From the NCBI GenBank assembly GCA_944380545.1, contig CALWHV010000005.1, forward strand, positions 31,494 to 95,493: a DNA stretch of 64,000 nucleotides, in the 5' to 3' direction. Source of the stretch: an uncultured Eubacterium sp. GTDB lineage: Bacteria > Bacillota > Clostridia > Oscillospirales > Acutalibacteraceae. Position numbers and translations under genes: made by a program. This document shows, piece after piece, positions 8,073 to 16,265 of the stretch; the stretch's first letter is position 1; each line of letters begins with the position of its first letter. The notes beneath the pieces are model-generated. The model was not told where the DNA came from and ran no database searches. It saw only the letters and a program-made list of their open reading frames with translations.

Positions 8073-8549
8073 ATGAGCGCAACAAACCAAACCTCGTTTC
8101 TGGGGCTTTCAAGCTGGCTTTCGGGTGATAAGCCGCAGAGAAGCGATTTTAATTCCGACAATCAAAAGGTGGATGATTTTGCGGCGGAGCACACCGCGGA
8201 TATGCAGCACCACCTATCTGATGAGGACAGGGAAAAATTCGATCTGCCGTATTATATGGGCGTCTATTACGGCGACAATCAGGCAAGCAGAACCGTGGCG
8301 ACCCAGTGCCCGTTTGAGCCGCAGCTCTGTATGGTGTTTTGCATAAACTCGGCGGTTCAGCAAAGCGATTTTGAAATCGGCAGAAGCGTAAACCGCGTGG
8401 GGTTAGCCTCCGTGCGCGGCGGCACTCCCGGAATCGGCATCTCGGGCTGCAACATCACGGTGCAGAACATAGATGCTTTTGCCTCAAGCGATGAATGGAT
8501 ACGCCTTAACGAAAGCGGAAAAACATATTTTTATTTTTTGCTCAGATAG
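8073..8549 (+). CDS. Short tail fibre or collar-like protein
   Basis: GGAAAGGAAG precedes ATG 8073. The 158-residue product follows gpI, where fibre genes lie. An N-terminal attachment-like segment contains KPQRSDFNSDNQKVDDFAAEH, a pattern common at the start of Clostridia prophage fibres. A histidine-flanked linker (DMQHHLSDEDREKFD) is followed by a compact beta-rich C-terminus ending FYFLLR. Fibres in PBSX relatives are usually much longer, so this may be a minimal or worn version. It is the last phage gene before the terminator. Confidence 0.5.
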   Translation: MSATNQTSFLGLSSWLSGDKPQRSDFNSDNQKVDDFAAEHTADMQHHLSDEDREKFDLPYYMGVYYGDNQASRTVATQCPFEPQLCMVFCINSAVQQSDFEIGRSVNRVGLASVRGGTPGIGISGCNITVQNIDAFASSDEWIRLNESGKTYFYFLLR

Positions 8550-8564
8550 AGCGCGTTTGCGGCA

Positions 8565-8601
8565 AGCCCTGCCCCCGATTACGGGAGCGGGGCTTTTTTT
8601 C
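8565..8601 (+). terminator. Rho-independent terminator after prophage block
   Basis: A G+C-rich stem (AGCCCTGCCCCCG paired with CGGGAGCGGGGCT, loop ATTA, one weak pair) is followed by TTTTTTTC. It closes the phage operon and insulates coaX. Confidence 0.85.
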
Positions 8602-8630
8602 TTTACTTTGCGGATTTTTTATAATATAAT
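8602..8630 (+). promoter_or_regulatory. Promoter of coaX
   Basis: -35 TTTACT at 8602-8607 and -10 TATAAT at 8625-8630, 17 bases apart, begin immediately after the terminator T-run. The first start codon candidate lies 17 bases downstream. Confidence 0.7.
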
Positions 8631-8664
8631 ATATAGCAATCTTGATATGAAAGGCGCGGCGGCA

Positions 8665-9426
8665 ATGATCCTTGTTATTGATGTGGGAAACACAAATATA
8701 GTTTTGGGCGTGTGGAACGGCGATAAGCTCGTTTGCAGCGGCAGGCTCTCCACGCACACCGGGGAAACGACGATTGAATTTTCAATGCGGCTCAAGAGCT
8801 TTCTGGAGCTAAACGGCGTTGAAAAGATAGATGGCGCGGTGCTTTCAAGCGTTGTGCCCGCGCTTGTTTACACCATCAAAAAGGGCGTTAAGCTCGTCTG
8901 CGGCGTGGATGTGCTCGTTGTCGGGCCCGGCATAAAAACGGGGCTCAACATAAAGCTTGACAACCCCGCCGAAATGGGCGCGGACCTTGTTGTGGGCGAT
9001 GTTGCGGTTATCAACAAATATCCGCTGCCGGCAATCGTTTTTGATATCGGCACAGCCACCACCGCCTCGGTGATAGACAAAAGCGGCGCGCATCTCGGCG
9101 GCGCGATAATGTGCGGCATCAAAACGGCGCTGCGCGCGCTTTCGGGCGAAACGGCGCAGCTTCCGCAGATAGATATATCCGCCCCGTCAAAGGCGATAGG
9201 CTCAAACACAGTGGACGCTATGAAGTGCGGCAGCGTTGTGGGCACGGCTGCTCTTATAGAGGGTATGACGGCGCGCTTTGAAAAGGAGCTGGGCGAAAAG
9301 GCAACGGTCGTTATCACCGGCGGCCTCGGCGCGGCTGTTGCAAGCGAGCTCACGATTCCCGCCGTGGTGGATTCGGATCTGCTGCTGGAGGGTCTGCGCA
9401 TAATCTATGAAAAAAATCAAAAGTGA
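8665..9426 (+). CDS. coaX: Type III pantothenate kinase
   Basis: CoaX phosphorylates pantothenate in the first step of coenzyme A synthesis, using ATP in the cytoplasm. The 253-residue protein starts IDVGNTNIVLG, the phosphate-binding DxGNT motif of the acetate/sugar kinase fold. It continues with GADLVVGDVA and a second phosphate loop DIGTATT near residue 130. ATG 8665 is chosen over the in-frame ATG 8647 because MILVIDVGNT matches the family N-terminus. Its own promoter lies directly downstream of the phage terminator. The next gene begins 16 bases later with a good ribosome site and is likely co-transcribed. Confidence 0.93.
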   Translation: MILVIDVGNTNIVLGVWNGDKLVCSGRLSTHTGETTIEFSMRLKSFLELNGVEKIDGAVLSSVVPALVYTIKKGVKLVCGVDVLVVGPGIKTGLNIKLDNPAEMGADLVVGDVAVINKYPLPAIVFDIGTATTASVIDKSGAHLGGAIMCGIKTALRALSGETAQLPQIDISAPSKAIGSNTVDAMKCGSVVGTAALIEGMTARFEKELGEKATVVITGGLGAAVASELTIPAVVDSDLLLEGLRIIYEKNQK

Positions 9427-9441
9427 TCCGGAGGCGTAATC

Positions 9442-10680
9442 TTGGCAGTTTTCAGACCGTTTAGGGCGTTCAGACCCGCAGAAAAATATCAGCGGCTCAT
9501 CCCCGCGCTGCCCTACGACTGTATGAGCAGCGACGAGGCGCGCGAGGCAGTAAAGGGCAATCCGCTCTCATTTTTGCATGTGGACAGGGCGGAGATAGAC
9601 CTGCCGCCCGGCACCAGCCCTTATGAGGAGCAGGTCTATCAAAGGGCGCGCGAGAATCTGCTATCGCTTGAAAAGAGCGGCGCGCTGGTTCAGGACGATT
9701 CCCCCTGCTTTTATATCTACCGCCAGGAGATGCACGGCAGGGTGCAGACCGGGCTTGCCGGCTGCGCGTCCATAGACGATTATATGAACAATGTTATTAA
9801 AAAGCACGAAAAAACGCTTGCCAAAAAAGAGGCGGACAGGATACGCCATGTAAGCGCCACAAACGCCAATACCGGCCCCATATTCCTTACATACAGAAAG
9901 GATGCCCGCATTTCGCAGATCCTTGAGGAATACACGGCGTCGCGCAGGCCGGTCTATAATTTTGAGGCGGCGGGCGCGCTGCAAACCGTTTGGGTAATAG
10001 ACGAGCCGGCGGTGATAAACGAGCTGTCGTCGCTTTTTTCGCAGGTGAAGGCGTTTTATATTGCGGACGGGCATCACCGCTGCGAATCCGCGGTGCGCGT
10101 AGGCAGAATGAAGAGGTATGAAAGCCCCTGCTACACGGGCGACGAGGAGTTCAATTTCTTCCTTGCCGTGGCGTTTGCCGATTCGGATCTTAAAATTATG
10201 GACTACAACAGGGTGGTGCGCGACCTTGCCGGCTTTTCACCGCAGGAATTTCTCGGCAGGATAGCCGATTCCTTTGAGATTGAAAAAAAGGAGCGCGCAT
10301 TTTCTCCGCAGAAAAGGCACACCTTCGGAATGTACCTTGACTCTCAGTGGTATTCTCTTGAGGCAAAGCCCAAGATAATAGACGAGAGCGACCCCGTCGG
10401 CTCGCTTGATGTTTCCGTGCTGCAAAATTCGCTGCTTGAGCCGGTTCTGGGCATAAAGGACCCTAAAAACGACGAGCGCATAGATTTCATCGGCGGCATA
10501 CGCGGCCTTTCGGAGCTTGAAAGGCGCGCCTCAAGCGATATGCGCCTTGCATTTTCAATGTACCCCACCACGGTTCGGGAGCTTATGAGCATCGCGGACG
10601 CGGGCGAGATAATGCCGCCCAAATCCACCTGGTTTGAGCCGAAGCTGCTCTCGGGGCTTTTTATCCACCATCTTTCATAG
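9442..10680 (+). CDS. DUF1015 family protein
   Basis: The protein (412 residues) belongs to the DUF1015 family by the signatures MAVFRPFRAFRP at the start, LPYDCMSSDEAR, and the later histidine-rich FYIADGHHRCESA (about residues 200-215). Members occur widely in Bacillota and Bacteroidota, often near amino-acid or serine metabolism genes, with no established reaction. The start is TTG 9442 with GGAGG at 9430-9434. It sits 16 bases after coaX and ends before a separate promoter. It is soluble, without signal peptide. Confidence 0.85.
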   Translation: MAVFRPFRAFRPAEKYQRLIPALPYDCMSSDEAREAVKGNPLSFLHVDRAEIDLPPGTSPYEEQVYQRARENLLSLEKSGALVQDDSPCFYIYRQEMHGRVQTGLAGCASIDDYMNNVIKKHEKTLAKKEADRIRHVSATNANTGPIFLTYRKDARISQILEEYTASRRPVYNFEAAGALQTVWVIDEPAVINELSSLFSQVKAFYIADGHHRCESAVRVGRMKRYESPCYTGDEEFNFFLAVAFADSDLKIMDYNRVVRDLAGFSPQEFLGRIADSFEIEKKERAFSPQKRHTFGMYLDSQWYSLEAKPKIIDESDPVGSLDVSVLQNSLLEPVLGIKDPKNDERIDFIGGIRGLSELERRASSDMRLAFSMYPTTVRELMSIADAGEIMPPKSTWFEPKLLSGLFIHHLS

Positions 10681-10698
10681 ATAATTCGCATATTTGCA

Positions 10699-10727
10699 TT
10701 GTAAAACACGGCAAAATGTGTTAAAAT
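10699..10727 (+). promoter_or_regulatory. Promoter of M28 peptidase gene
   Basis: -35 TTGTAA at 10699-10704, 17-base spacer, -10 TAAAAT at 10722-10727, about 30 bases before ATG 10759. It lies in an AT-rich gap between two GC-rich genes. Confidence 0.6.
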
Positions 10728-10758
10728 AATTTATCATTATTTTTCAGGAGAGGCAGTT

Positions 10759-12021
10759 ATGAAAATCGCACTTGAATACGGCAAGGATTTTGACATCAAG
10801 CGCCAAACCGAATACGCCGTAAAAGGAATCACAAAAATCTGCAAAAAGATAGGCCCCAGAAAGCCCGGCTCGCCGGAGGAGCACCGCGCGCAGCAGTGGT
10901 TTGAAAGGGATATGAAAAATTACTGCGAGGAAACAAGGATAGAGGAATTCACCCTCCACCGCCAGGGCTTTATGGGCTTTATCCCGTTCACCGTGGCGTG
11001 CGGCATAGCCAGCGTGTTCGTAAACTGGTTCGCAAGCCCCATCGCGGCGTTCATCCTCTGCATTTTGGCGTTTATTCCGCTCGTGTTCGAGTTTTTGATG
11101 TATAAGCAGTTTGACGATTTTCTTTTCCCGAAGCAGACCTCGCATAATATGATAGCAGTCAGAAAGCCGTCCGGCGAGGTAAAGAAAAGAATAGTTATGG
11201 TGGGCCATTCAGATTCCCAGTTTGAATGGACGCTCAATTATCTCATCGGCGGCCTTCAGGCAAAGCTTTTCGTAGAGATACCCGCCGTTGTGGGCCTTGT
11301 GGTAGACACGGTGTTCGCCCTCGTGTGCATCATCGTTGGCAAGGGCGCGGCGGCGTCGGACATCCAAAGCGCGCGCGGCTTCTTCATCGCTCTCTTTGTT
11401 GTCTGCTGCGTGTTCATCCCGTTTGAATTTGCTTTCCTCTTCTTCCAGAGCTGGACGAAATCCGTTCCCGGCGCTTCCGATAACCTCTCCGGCTGCTATG
11501 TAGGCATGGCAACCATCAAGGCTCTTGCCGAGGCGGGGATCAGGTATGAAAACACAGAGGTCGTTATGATCTGCTCCGGCTCGGAGGAGGCGGGCCTTCG
11601 CGGCGCAAAGGCGTATGCAAAGGCGCACGAAAAGGAGCTTAAGGACATCCCCACCGCCGTTATCGCCATAGATACCTTCAGGGATCTTGAAACCATGGCG
11701 GTTTATGACAGGGATCTCTCCGGCACGCTTCAGCACCACAAGGGCGTTAAGGAGCTTGTGCACGATGCGTGTGCAAACTGCGGCTTTGATGTTAAATACG
11801 AATCCATATATATCGGCGGGTCGGACGCTGCGGCGTTTACGCAGCGCGGCGTTCCGGCAACGGGCTTTGCGGCAATGGACCCCGCCCCGCCCAGATATTA
11901 TCACACCCGTCTTGACAATGTTGAAAATCTTCGCCCGGACGCGATTGAGGCGGGCATCTCCGTTATGATAGAGGCCTGCTGTATGTTTGATAAAAACGGC
12001 GCAGAGGGCGTAGCGGACTGA
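10759..12021 (+). CDS. M28-family zinc metallopeptidase with transmembrane segments
   Basis: The 420-residue protein combines an M28 aminopeptidase-type domain with four predicted membrane helices, two around residues 75-115 and two around 170-235, placed inside the catalytic fold. Zinc ligands are visible in order: GHSDSQFEW, GASDNLSGC, GSEEAGLRGA (the EE pair), AIDTFRD and RYYHTRLDN. It may act as a membrane-bound aminopeptidase; the substrate is unknown. AGGAGAGGCAGTT precedes ATG 10759. It has its own promoter and a strong terminator downstream at 12035. Confidence 0.85.
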   Translation: MKIALEYGKDFDIKRQTEYAVKGITKICKKIGPRKPGSPEEHRAQQWFERDMKNYCEETRIEEFTLHRQGFMGFIPFTVACGIASVFVNWFASPIAAFILCILAFIPLVFEFLMYKQFDDFLFPKQTSHNMIAVRKPSGEVKKRIVMVGHSDSQFEWTLNYLIGGLQAKLFVEIPAVVGLVVDTVFALVCIIVGKGAAASDIQSARGFFIALFVVCCVFIPFEFAFLFFQSWTKSVPGASDNLSGCYVGMATIKALAEAGIRYENTEVVMICSGSEEAGLRGAKAYAKAHEKELKDIPTAVIAIDTFRDLETMAVYDRDLSGTLQHHKGVKELVHDACANCGFDVKYESIYIGGSDAAAFTQRGVPATGFAAMDPAPPRYYHTRLDNVENLRPDAIEAGISVMIEACCMFDKNGAEGVAD

Positions 12022-12034
12022 CACGGCTTATATT

Positions 12035-12073
12035 CCGGCTTTCACGGGGCATCCTGATGAAAGCCGGTTTTTT
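12035..12073 (+). terminator. Rho-independent terminator between M28 gene and polA
   Basis: A perfect 10-base stem (CCGGCTTTCA with TGAAAGCCGG) is followed by TTTTTT. It covers the ATG at 12057 that would otherwise open a longer polA frame, so polA must start downstream. Confidence 0.9.
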
Positions 12074-12119
12074 AAAGCCGGTATTTAAGCGGCGCGCGCG
12101 CCGTTCGGAGGTTGATGAT

Positions 12120-14693
12120 TTGAAGCTTCTTGCTCTTGATTCAAACAGCATTATGAACAGGGCGTTTTACGGCATAAAGCCCCTTACCACAAAAAGCGGC
12201 GTTTATACGAACGCCGTGTACGGATTTTTGAATATTCTTTTAAAGCTTTGCGAGGTGGCTCAGCCGGACGCCGTTGCCGCGGCGTTTGACCTGCACGAGC
12301 CCACTTTCAGGCACAAGATGTACGACGGCTATAAAGCCGGCCGCCGCCCGATGCCTGAGGAGCTGCGTATGCAGATGCCCATAATCAAGGAGATACTCCG
12401 CGCCCTCGGCATCAAAACGGTTGAATGTGCCGGCTGGGAGGCGGACGATATTCTGGGCACGCTTGCCGCCGCCTGCCGCGAAGCCGGCAACGAGTGCTTT
12501 ATCGCCACGGGCGACAGGGATTCGCTCCAGCTTGCCCACGGCGGAGTCAAGGTGCTGCTTGCCCACACAAAAATGGGCAGGCCGTCAACCGATGTTTTTG
12601 ACGAAAACGAGGTTATGGCGCATTACGGCGTAACGCCGCAGGAGCTTATCCAGGTAAAGGCGCTCCAGGGCGATTCAAGCGATAATATTCCAGGCGTTGC
12701 GGGCGTCGGCGAAAAGACCGCGCTTGCGCTCGTGGCAAAATTCCACACCATTGATAAGCTTTACGCCTCGCTCGACGACCCGGACATAAAAAAAGGCGTG
12801 CGCGAAAAGCTTGAGCGCGACAGGGAAAACGCCTATCTTTCGCTCGATCTGGGCACTATCCGCACAAACGCGCCCGTGGATACGCAGATTGCGGACTATA
12901 TCCCCAAAAAAGAGCCGCACGCGGCAAGAACGCTTGCAAAATACGAGCTTTTCAGCCTTATAGATAAATTCGGGCTCAGCGCGGCGGACGCCGCCGGGGA
13001 AAAGCCGAGCGAAGCCGCCGCTCCCGTCAGCCTTGAGGAGCTTTCAAGCCCCGCCGCCTTTGAGCCGGGCGAAAGGCTGTATTTCACCTTTGACGCAGAG
13101 GATAACCGCATAACGCGGCTTTATATCGCTTCCGAAAACAGGGTGCTTACAGCGGGCGCGGAGCAGTCGGGCTTTGAGGAGCTGCTTGAAAAGATAATAA
13201 AAAGCGGCTGTAAAAAATATTCGCACAACACGAAGCTGCTTCACAGAGAGGCTGCCGAGCGCGATCTGAAATGCCTTAATATCTGCGGAGATCTTATGCT
13301 CTCCGCCTATCTGCTGCGCCCGTCCGACACCAAGTATGATTTAGAGCATCTCTGCCTTGAATACGGCATAGCCGCGCCCGCCCTGCCCGATGAATGTGAA
13401 TATCCCGCCGCGGCGTACGCAGCCGTGCTTGAAAGGCTGTTTGAAAAGACCGATCTGCTGCTTGAGGAGGCGGGGCAGACCTCGCTGCTGCACGATATAG
13501 AGCTTCCGCTTGCGCGCGTGCTTGCCAAGATGGAGACCGCGGGCTTTGCCGTGGATAAGAAGGGAATAGAGGAATTTTCGCAGCGCCTCGGCAAAAGGAT
13601 AGACGAGCTTGTGGGCGAGATATACGAATCCGCCGGGCGCGAGTTCAACATAAATTCGCCGAAGCAGCTCGGAGCCGTGCTGTTTGAGGATATGGGCATC
13701 CCCTGCAAAAAGAGAACAAAAAGCGGCTACTCAACAAACGCCGAGGTGCTTGAGGAGCTTGCCCCCGATTATCCCATAGTGGGGCTGATACTTGAATACA
13801 GAAAGCTTGCAAAGCTGCGCTCAACCTATTGCGACGGGCTTTTGAAGGTCATAAAAGAGGACGGCAGGATACACACCTTCTTCAATCAGGTAGAAACGCG
13901 CACCGGCAGAATATCGTCGCTTGAGCCGAATCTTCAGAATATCCCCATAAGAACCGAGCTTGGGCGCGAGATGCGCCGCTTCTTCGTTGCCGGCGAGGGC
14001 TGCACGCTGATAGATTCCGACTACAGCCAGATTGAGCTGCGCGTGCTTGCCGCGCTTTCCGACGATAAAAATATGATAGAGGCGTTCAACAGCGGCGAGG
14101 ATATCCACCGCACCACCGCCTCACAGGTGTTCGGACTGCCGCCGGAGATGATAACGCCGCTTTTAAGATCGCGCGCAAAGGCGGTTAATTTCGGCATCGT
14201 TTACGGCATAGGCGCGTTCAGCCTTGCAAAGGATACCGGCGTTTCCGTCAAGGAGGCAAAGGAGTATATAAACGGCTATCTGCGCCATTTTTCCGGTGTT
14301 GCGGATTATATGGAAAAAATGATCTCCCTTGCAAAGGACAGGGGCTATTCGGAAACCCTGTTTCACCGCAAAAGATACCTGCCGGAGCTTGCCTCCTCAA
14401 ACCATATGCAGCGCGCCTTCGGCGAAAGGGTGGCAAGAAATATGCCCATTCAGGGCACAGCCGCCGATATAATCAAGATTGCTATGATACGGGTGGACAG
14501 GCGGCTCGAGCAGGAGCATATGAAGGCGCGGCTGATACTTCAGGTCCACGACGAGCTGATAGTTGAAACGCCGCTTGAAGAGGCGAACAGAGCGCTTGAT
14601 ATAGTTAAAGAGGAGATGGAGAACGCCTGCCGGCTCAGCGTGCGCCTTTCGGCGGACGCAAAGACCGGCAAAACCTGGTACGATTCTCACTAA
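12120..14693 (+). CDS. polA: DNA polymerase I
   Basis: The protein (857 residues) fills Okazaki gaps and acts in repair. An N-terminal 5'-3' flap nuclease (about 1-285) carries the GWEADDILG and GDSSDNIPGV motifs. The middle region (about 300-470) has the size of the 3'-5' exonuclease but lacks the exo II aspartate (NTKLLH where NLKYD is expected) and the exo III Y..D, so proofreading is probably lost. The polymerase domain shows motif A DYSQIELR (about 633), motif B RAKAVNFGIVYG (about 685) and motif C VHDE (about 807). TTG 12120 with GGAGG at 12107-12111 is the start. It is followed closely by rimI and tsaD. Confidence 0.95.
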   Translation: MKLLALDSNSIMNRAFYGIKPLTTKSGVYTNAVYGFLNILLKLCEVAQPDAVAAAFDLHEPTFRHKMYDGYKAGRRPMPEELRMQMPIIKEILRALGIKTVECAGWEADDILGTLAAACREAGNECFIATGDRDSLQLAHGGVKVLLAHTKMGRPSTDVFDENEVMAHYGVTPQELIQVKALQGDSSDNIPGVAGVGEKTALALVAKFHTIDKLYASLDDPDIKKGVREKLERDRENAYLSLDLGTIRTNAPVDTQIADYIPKKEPHAARTLAKYELFSLIDKFGLSAADAAGEKPSEAAAPVSLEELSSPAAFEPGERLYFTFDAEDNRITRLYIASENRVLTAGAEQSGFEELLEKIIKSGCKKYSHNTKLLHREAAERDLKCLNICGDLMLSAYLLRPSDTKYDLEHLCLEYGIAAPALPDECEYPAAAYAAVLERLFEKTDLLLEEAGQTSLLHDIELPLARVLAKMETAGFAVDKKGIEEFSQRLGKRIDELVGEIYESAGREFNINSPKQLGAVLFEDMGIPCKKRTKSGYSTNAEVLEELAPDYPIVGLILEYRKLAKLRSTYCDGLLKVIKEDGRIHTFFNQVETRTGRISSLEPNLQNIPIRTELGREMRRFFVAGEGCTLIDSDYSQIELRVLAALSDDKNMIEAFNSGEDIHRTTASQVFGLPPEMITPLLRSRAKAVNFGIVYGIGAFSLAKDTGVSVKEAKEYINGYLRHFSGVADYMEKMISLAKDRGYSETLFHRKRYLPELASSNHMQRAFGERVARNMPIQGTAADIIKIAMIRVDRRLEQEHMKARLILQVHDELIVETPLEEANRALDIVKEEMENACRLSVRLSADAKTGKTWYDSH

Positions 14694-14699
14694 TGCGCT

Positions 14700-15155
14700 A
14701 TGGAGATACAGGAGCTTACCGAAAAATATATAAAGGATGTTGCGCTGATTGAAAGCGAATGCTTTTCAAGGCCGTGGAGCGAAGCGGCTATCGCGGCGGA
14801 GCTTAAAAACGAGTTTTCGCATTTTTATATAGCCGTTGAGGGCGGCAGGGCAGTCGGCTTCGTGGGCGTGTACGCGCTTTCCGGCGAGGCGGATATCGTG
14901 CGCGTGGGCGTGCTGCCGCAGTTTCGCCGCCGCGGAATAGCCCGCGCCGTGCTTCGGGCGGCTCTTGAGCAAACGGCGGGCGACATCTTTCTTGATGTGC
15001 GCGAAAGCAATTCGGCCGCCATCAGGCTTTACCGCTCGCTCGGCTTTTACGACACGGGCGTGCGCAAGAATTATTATTCCGAGCCGGAGGAAAACGCCGT
15101 GCTTATGAAAAAAGACGCAGAAAGGGGAGACGCCGATGCTGGTGCTGGGAATTGA
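14700..15155 (+). CDS. rimI: Ribosomal-protein-alanine N-acetyltransferase
   Basis: RimI acetylates the N-terminal alanine of ribosomal protein S18 in E. coli. This 151-residue GNAT protein shows the acetyl-CoA loop FRRRGIARAVL, the preceding VGVLPQ strand, and the typical ending NSAAIRLYRSLGFYDTGVRKNYYSEPEENAVLM. It lies 6 bases after polA and overlaps tsaD by 20 bases. The rimI-tsaD pairing is common in Bacillota; the partners tsaB and tsaE are not in this window. Confidence 0.88.
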   Translation: MEIQELTEKYIKDVALIESECFSRPWSEAAIAAELKNEFSHFYIAVEGGRAVGFVGVYALSGEADIVRVGVLPQFRRRGIARAVLRAALEQTAGDIFLDVRESNSAAIRLYRSLGFYDTGVRKNYYSEPEENAVLMKKDAERGDADAGAGN

Positions 15156-16149
15156 ATCCTCGTGCGATGAAACGGCAGCCGCCGTTGTCAGGGACGGGCG
15201 CGAGGTGCTGTCAAATGCTATCGCGTCGTCGCTGGAGGAGCATAAGCTCTACGGCGGCGTAGTGCCGGAGATAGCCTCGCGCCGCCACGCGCAGGCGATA
15301 AGCGGCGTAGTTTCGCAGGCGCTCTCTCAGGCGGGCTGCGAAGCAGGCGATATAGACGCCGTCGCCGTCACATATGCTCCGGGGCTGATCGGCTCGCTGC
15401 TTGTGGGCGTCGGCTTTGCAAAGGGGCTTTCCGTTTCGGCAAAAAAGCCGCTCGTGCCGGTGCATCACCTGCGCTCTCATATCGCCGCAAATTACCTCAC
15501 CTCAAAGCTTGAGCCTCCGTTTCTCAGCCTTGTGGTCAGCGGCGGCCATTCGCATATAGTTGCCGTAAACGGATATACTGATTATAAAGTGATAGGAAAA
15601 ACAAGGGACGACGCCGCAGGTGAAGCGCTCGACAAGGCTGGCCGCGCAATGGGTCTGCCCTATCCGGGCGGCGTCAGCATAGATAAGATAAGCGCGCAGG
15701 GAAACGAAAACGCCTTTTCGTTTCCGCACCCGCGCGTGGAGGGCGCGCCGTTCGATCTTTCGTTCAGCGGGCTCAAAACCTCCGTTATAAACACCATCCA
15801 CAACGCCTCGCAAAAAGGCGTAGAGATAAATACGGCGGATCTTGCCGCCTCGTTCCAAAAGGCGGTGGCGGACTGCCTTATAGGCGCGCTTGAAAGGGCG
15901 GCGGCTTCAACCGGCGCAAAAAAGATTGCGCTTGCCGGCGGCGTGTCCGCAAATTCGCTGCTCAGGCGCCGCTGCGCCGATCTGTGCAAAAGGCGCGGCA
16001 TAGCGCTCTTTATGCCGGAGCTTAAATACTGCGGCGATAACGGCGCTATGGTGGCGTCGCAGGGGTATTATGAGTTTTCGGCGGGCGTCAGGGCGGGCGC
16101 GTCGCTGAACGCTTATGCAAATATGCCAATAGATGATGTTAAAATTTAG
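15136..16149 (+). CDS. tsaD: tRNA N6-adenosine threonylcarbamoyltransferase
   Basis: TsaD transfers the threonylcarbamoyl group to A37 of ANN-decoding tRNAs, with TsaB and TsaE. The 337-residue length is typical. It starts LVLGIESSCDETAAA, the family signature of the ASKHA fold. The metal-binding HAQAI and HHLRSHI motifs follow (about residues 50 and 112), then GGHSH and, near the C-terminus, the GGVSANSLLR and CGDNGAM motifs. AAAGGGGAGACGCCG precedes ATG 15136. It ends in TAG. Confidence 0.95.
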   Translation: MLVLGIESSCDETAAAVVRDGREVLSNAIASSLEEHKLYGGVVPEIASRRHAQAISGVVSQALSQAGCEAGDIDAVAVTYAPGLIGSLLVGVGFAKGLSVSAKKPLVPVHHLRSHIAANYLTSKLEPPFLSLVVSGGHSHIVAVNGYTDYKVIGKTRDDAAGEALDKAGRAMGLPYPGGVSIDKISAQGNENAFSFPHPRVEGAPFDLSFSGLKTSVINTIHNASQKGVEINTADLAASFQKAVADCLIGALERAAASTGAKKIALAGGVSANSLLRRRCADLCKRRGIALFMPELKYCGDNGAMVASQGYYEFSAGVRAGASLNAYANMPIDDVKI

Positions 16150-16170
16150 TTAATTAGTACAGTATAACTA

Positions 16171-16198
16171 TTGAATTTTAAAAATAAATTGCTATAAT
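16171..16198 (+). promoter_or_regulatory. Promoter of pckG
   Basis: -35 TTGAAT at 16171-16176 and -10 TATAAT at 16193-16198, 16 bases apart. The leader contains a short GCGGG/CCCGC hairpin around 16206-16220. Confidence 0.7.
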
Positions 16199-16265
16199 AA
16201 TAATGCCCGCGGGAATTGCCCGCCGGCTTTTAAAGCAGTTAATAATTGATAAAGGAGAATAAATA

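Larger units (their letters stand above)
1..8601 (+). mobile_element. PBSX-like prophage structural cassette, tail module missing
   Basis: Fourteen same-strand phage-type genes, mostly overlapping or spaced by a few bases, follow the PBSX (xkd) order: portal, protease, decoration, capsid, connectors, LysM tail protein, hub, spike, gp25-like, baseplate J, gpI-like and fibre. Sheath, tube, chaperone and tape-measure genes are absent between 4223 and 4344. A terminator at 8565-8601 closes the block directly before host coaX. No holin, endolysin or integrase is visible on this side. All frames are open and the composition matches the host, which suggests long residence. The left part lies outside the window. 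Confidence 0.8.

Noticed and set aside
1..8550. Gene transfer agent in the Rhodobacter sense
   Set aside because: The gene order is that of contractile PBSX-like phages and there is no tail tube or tape-measure gene, which a working transfer agent needs.
16203..16225. Terminator or attenuator in the pckG leader
   Set aside because: The stem is five base pairs and no T-run follows.
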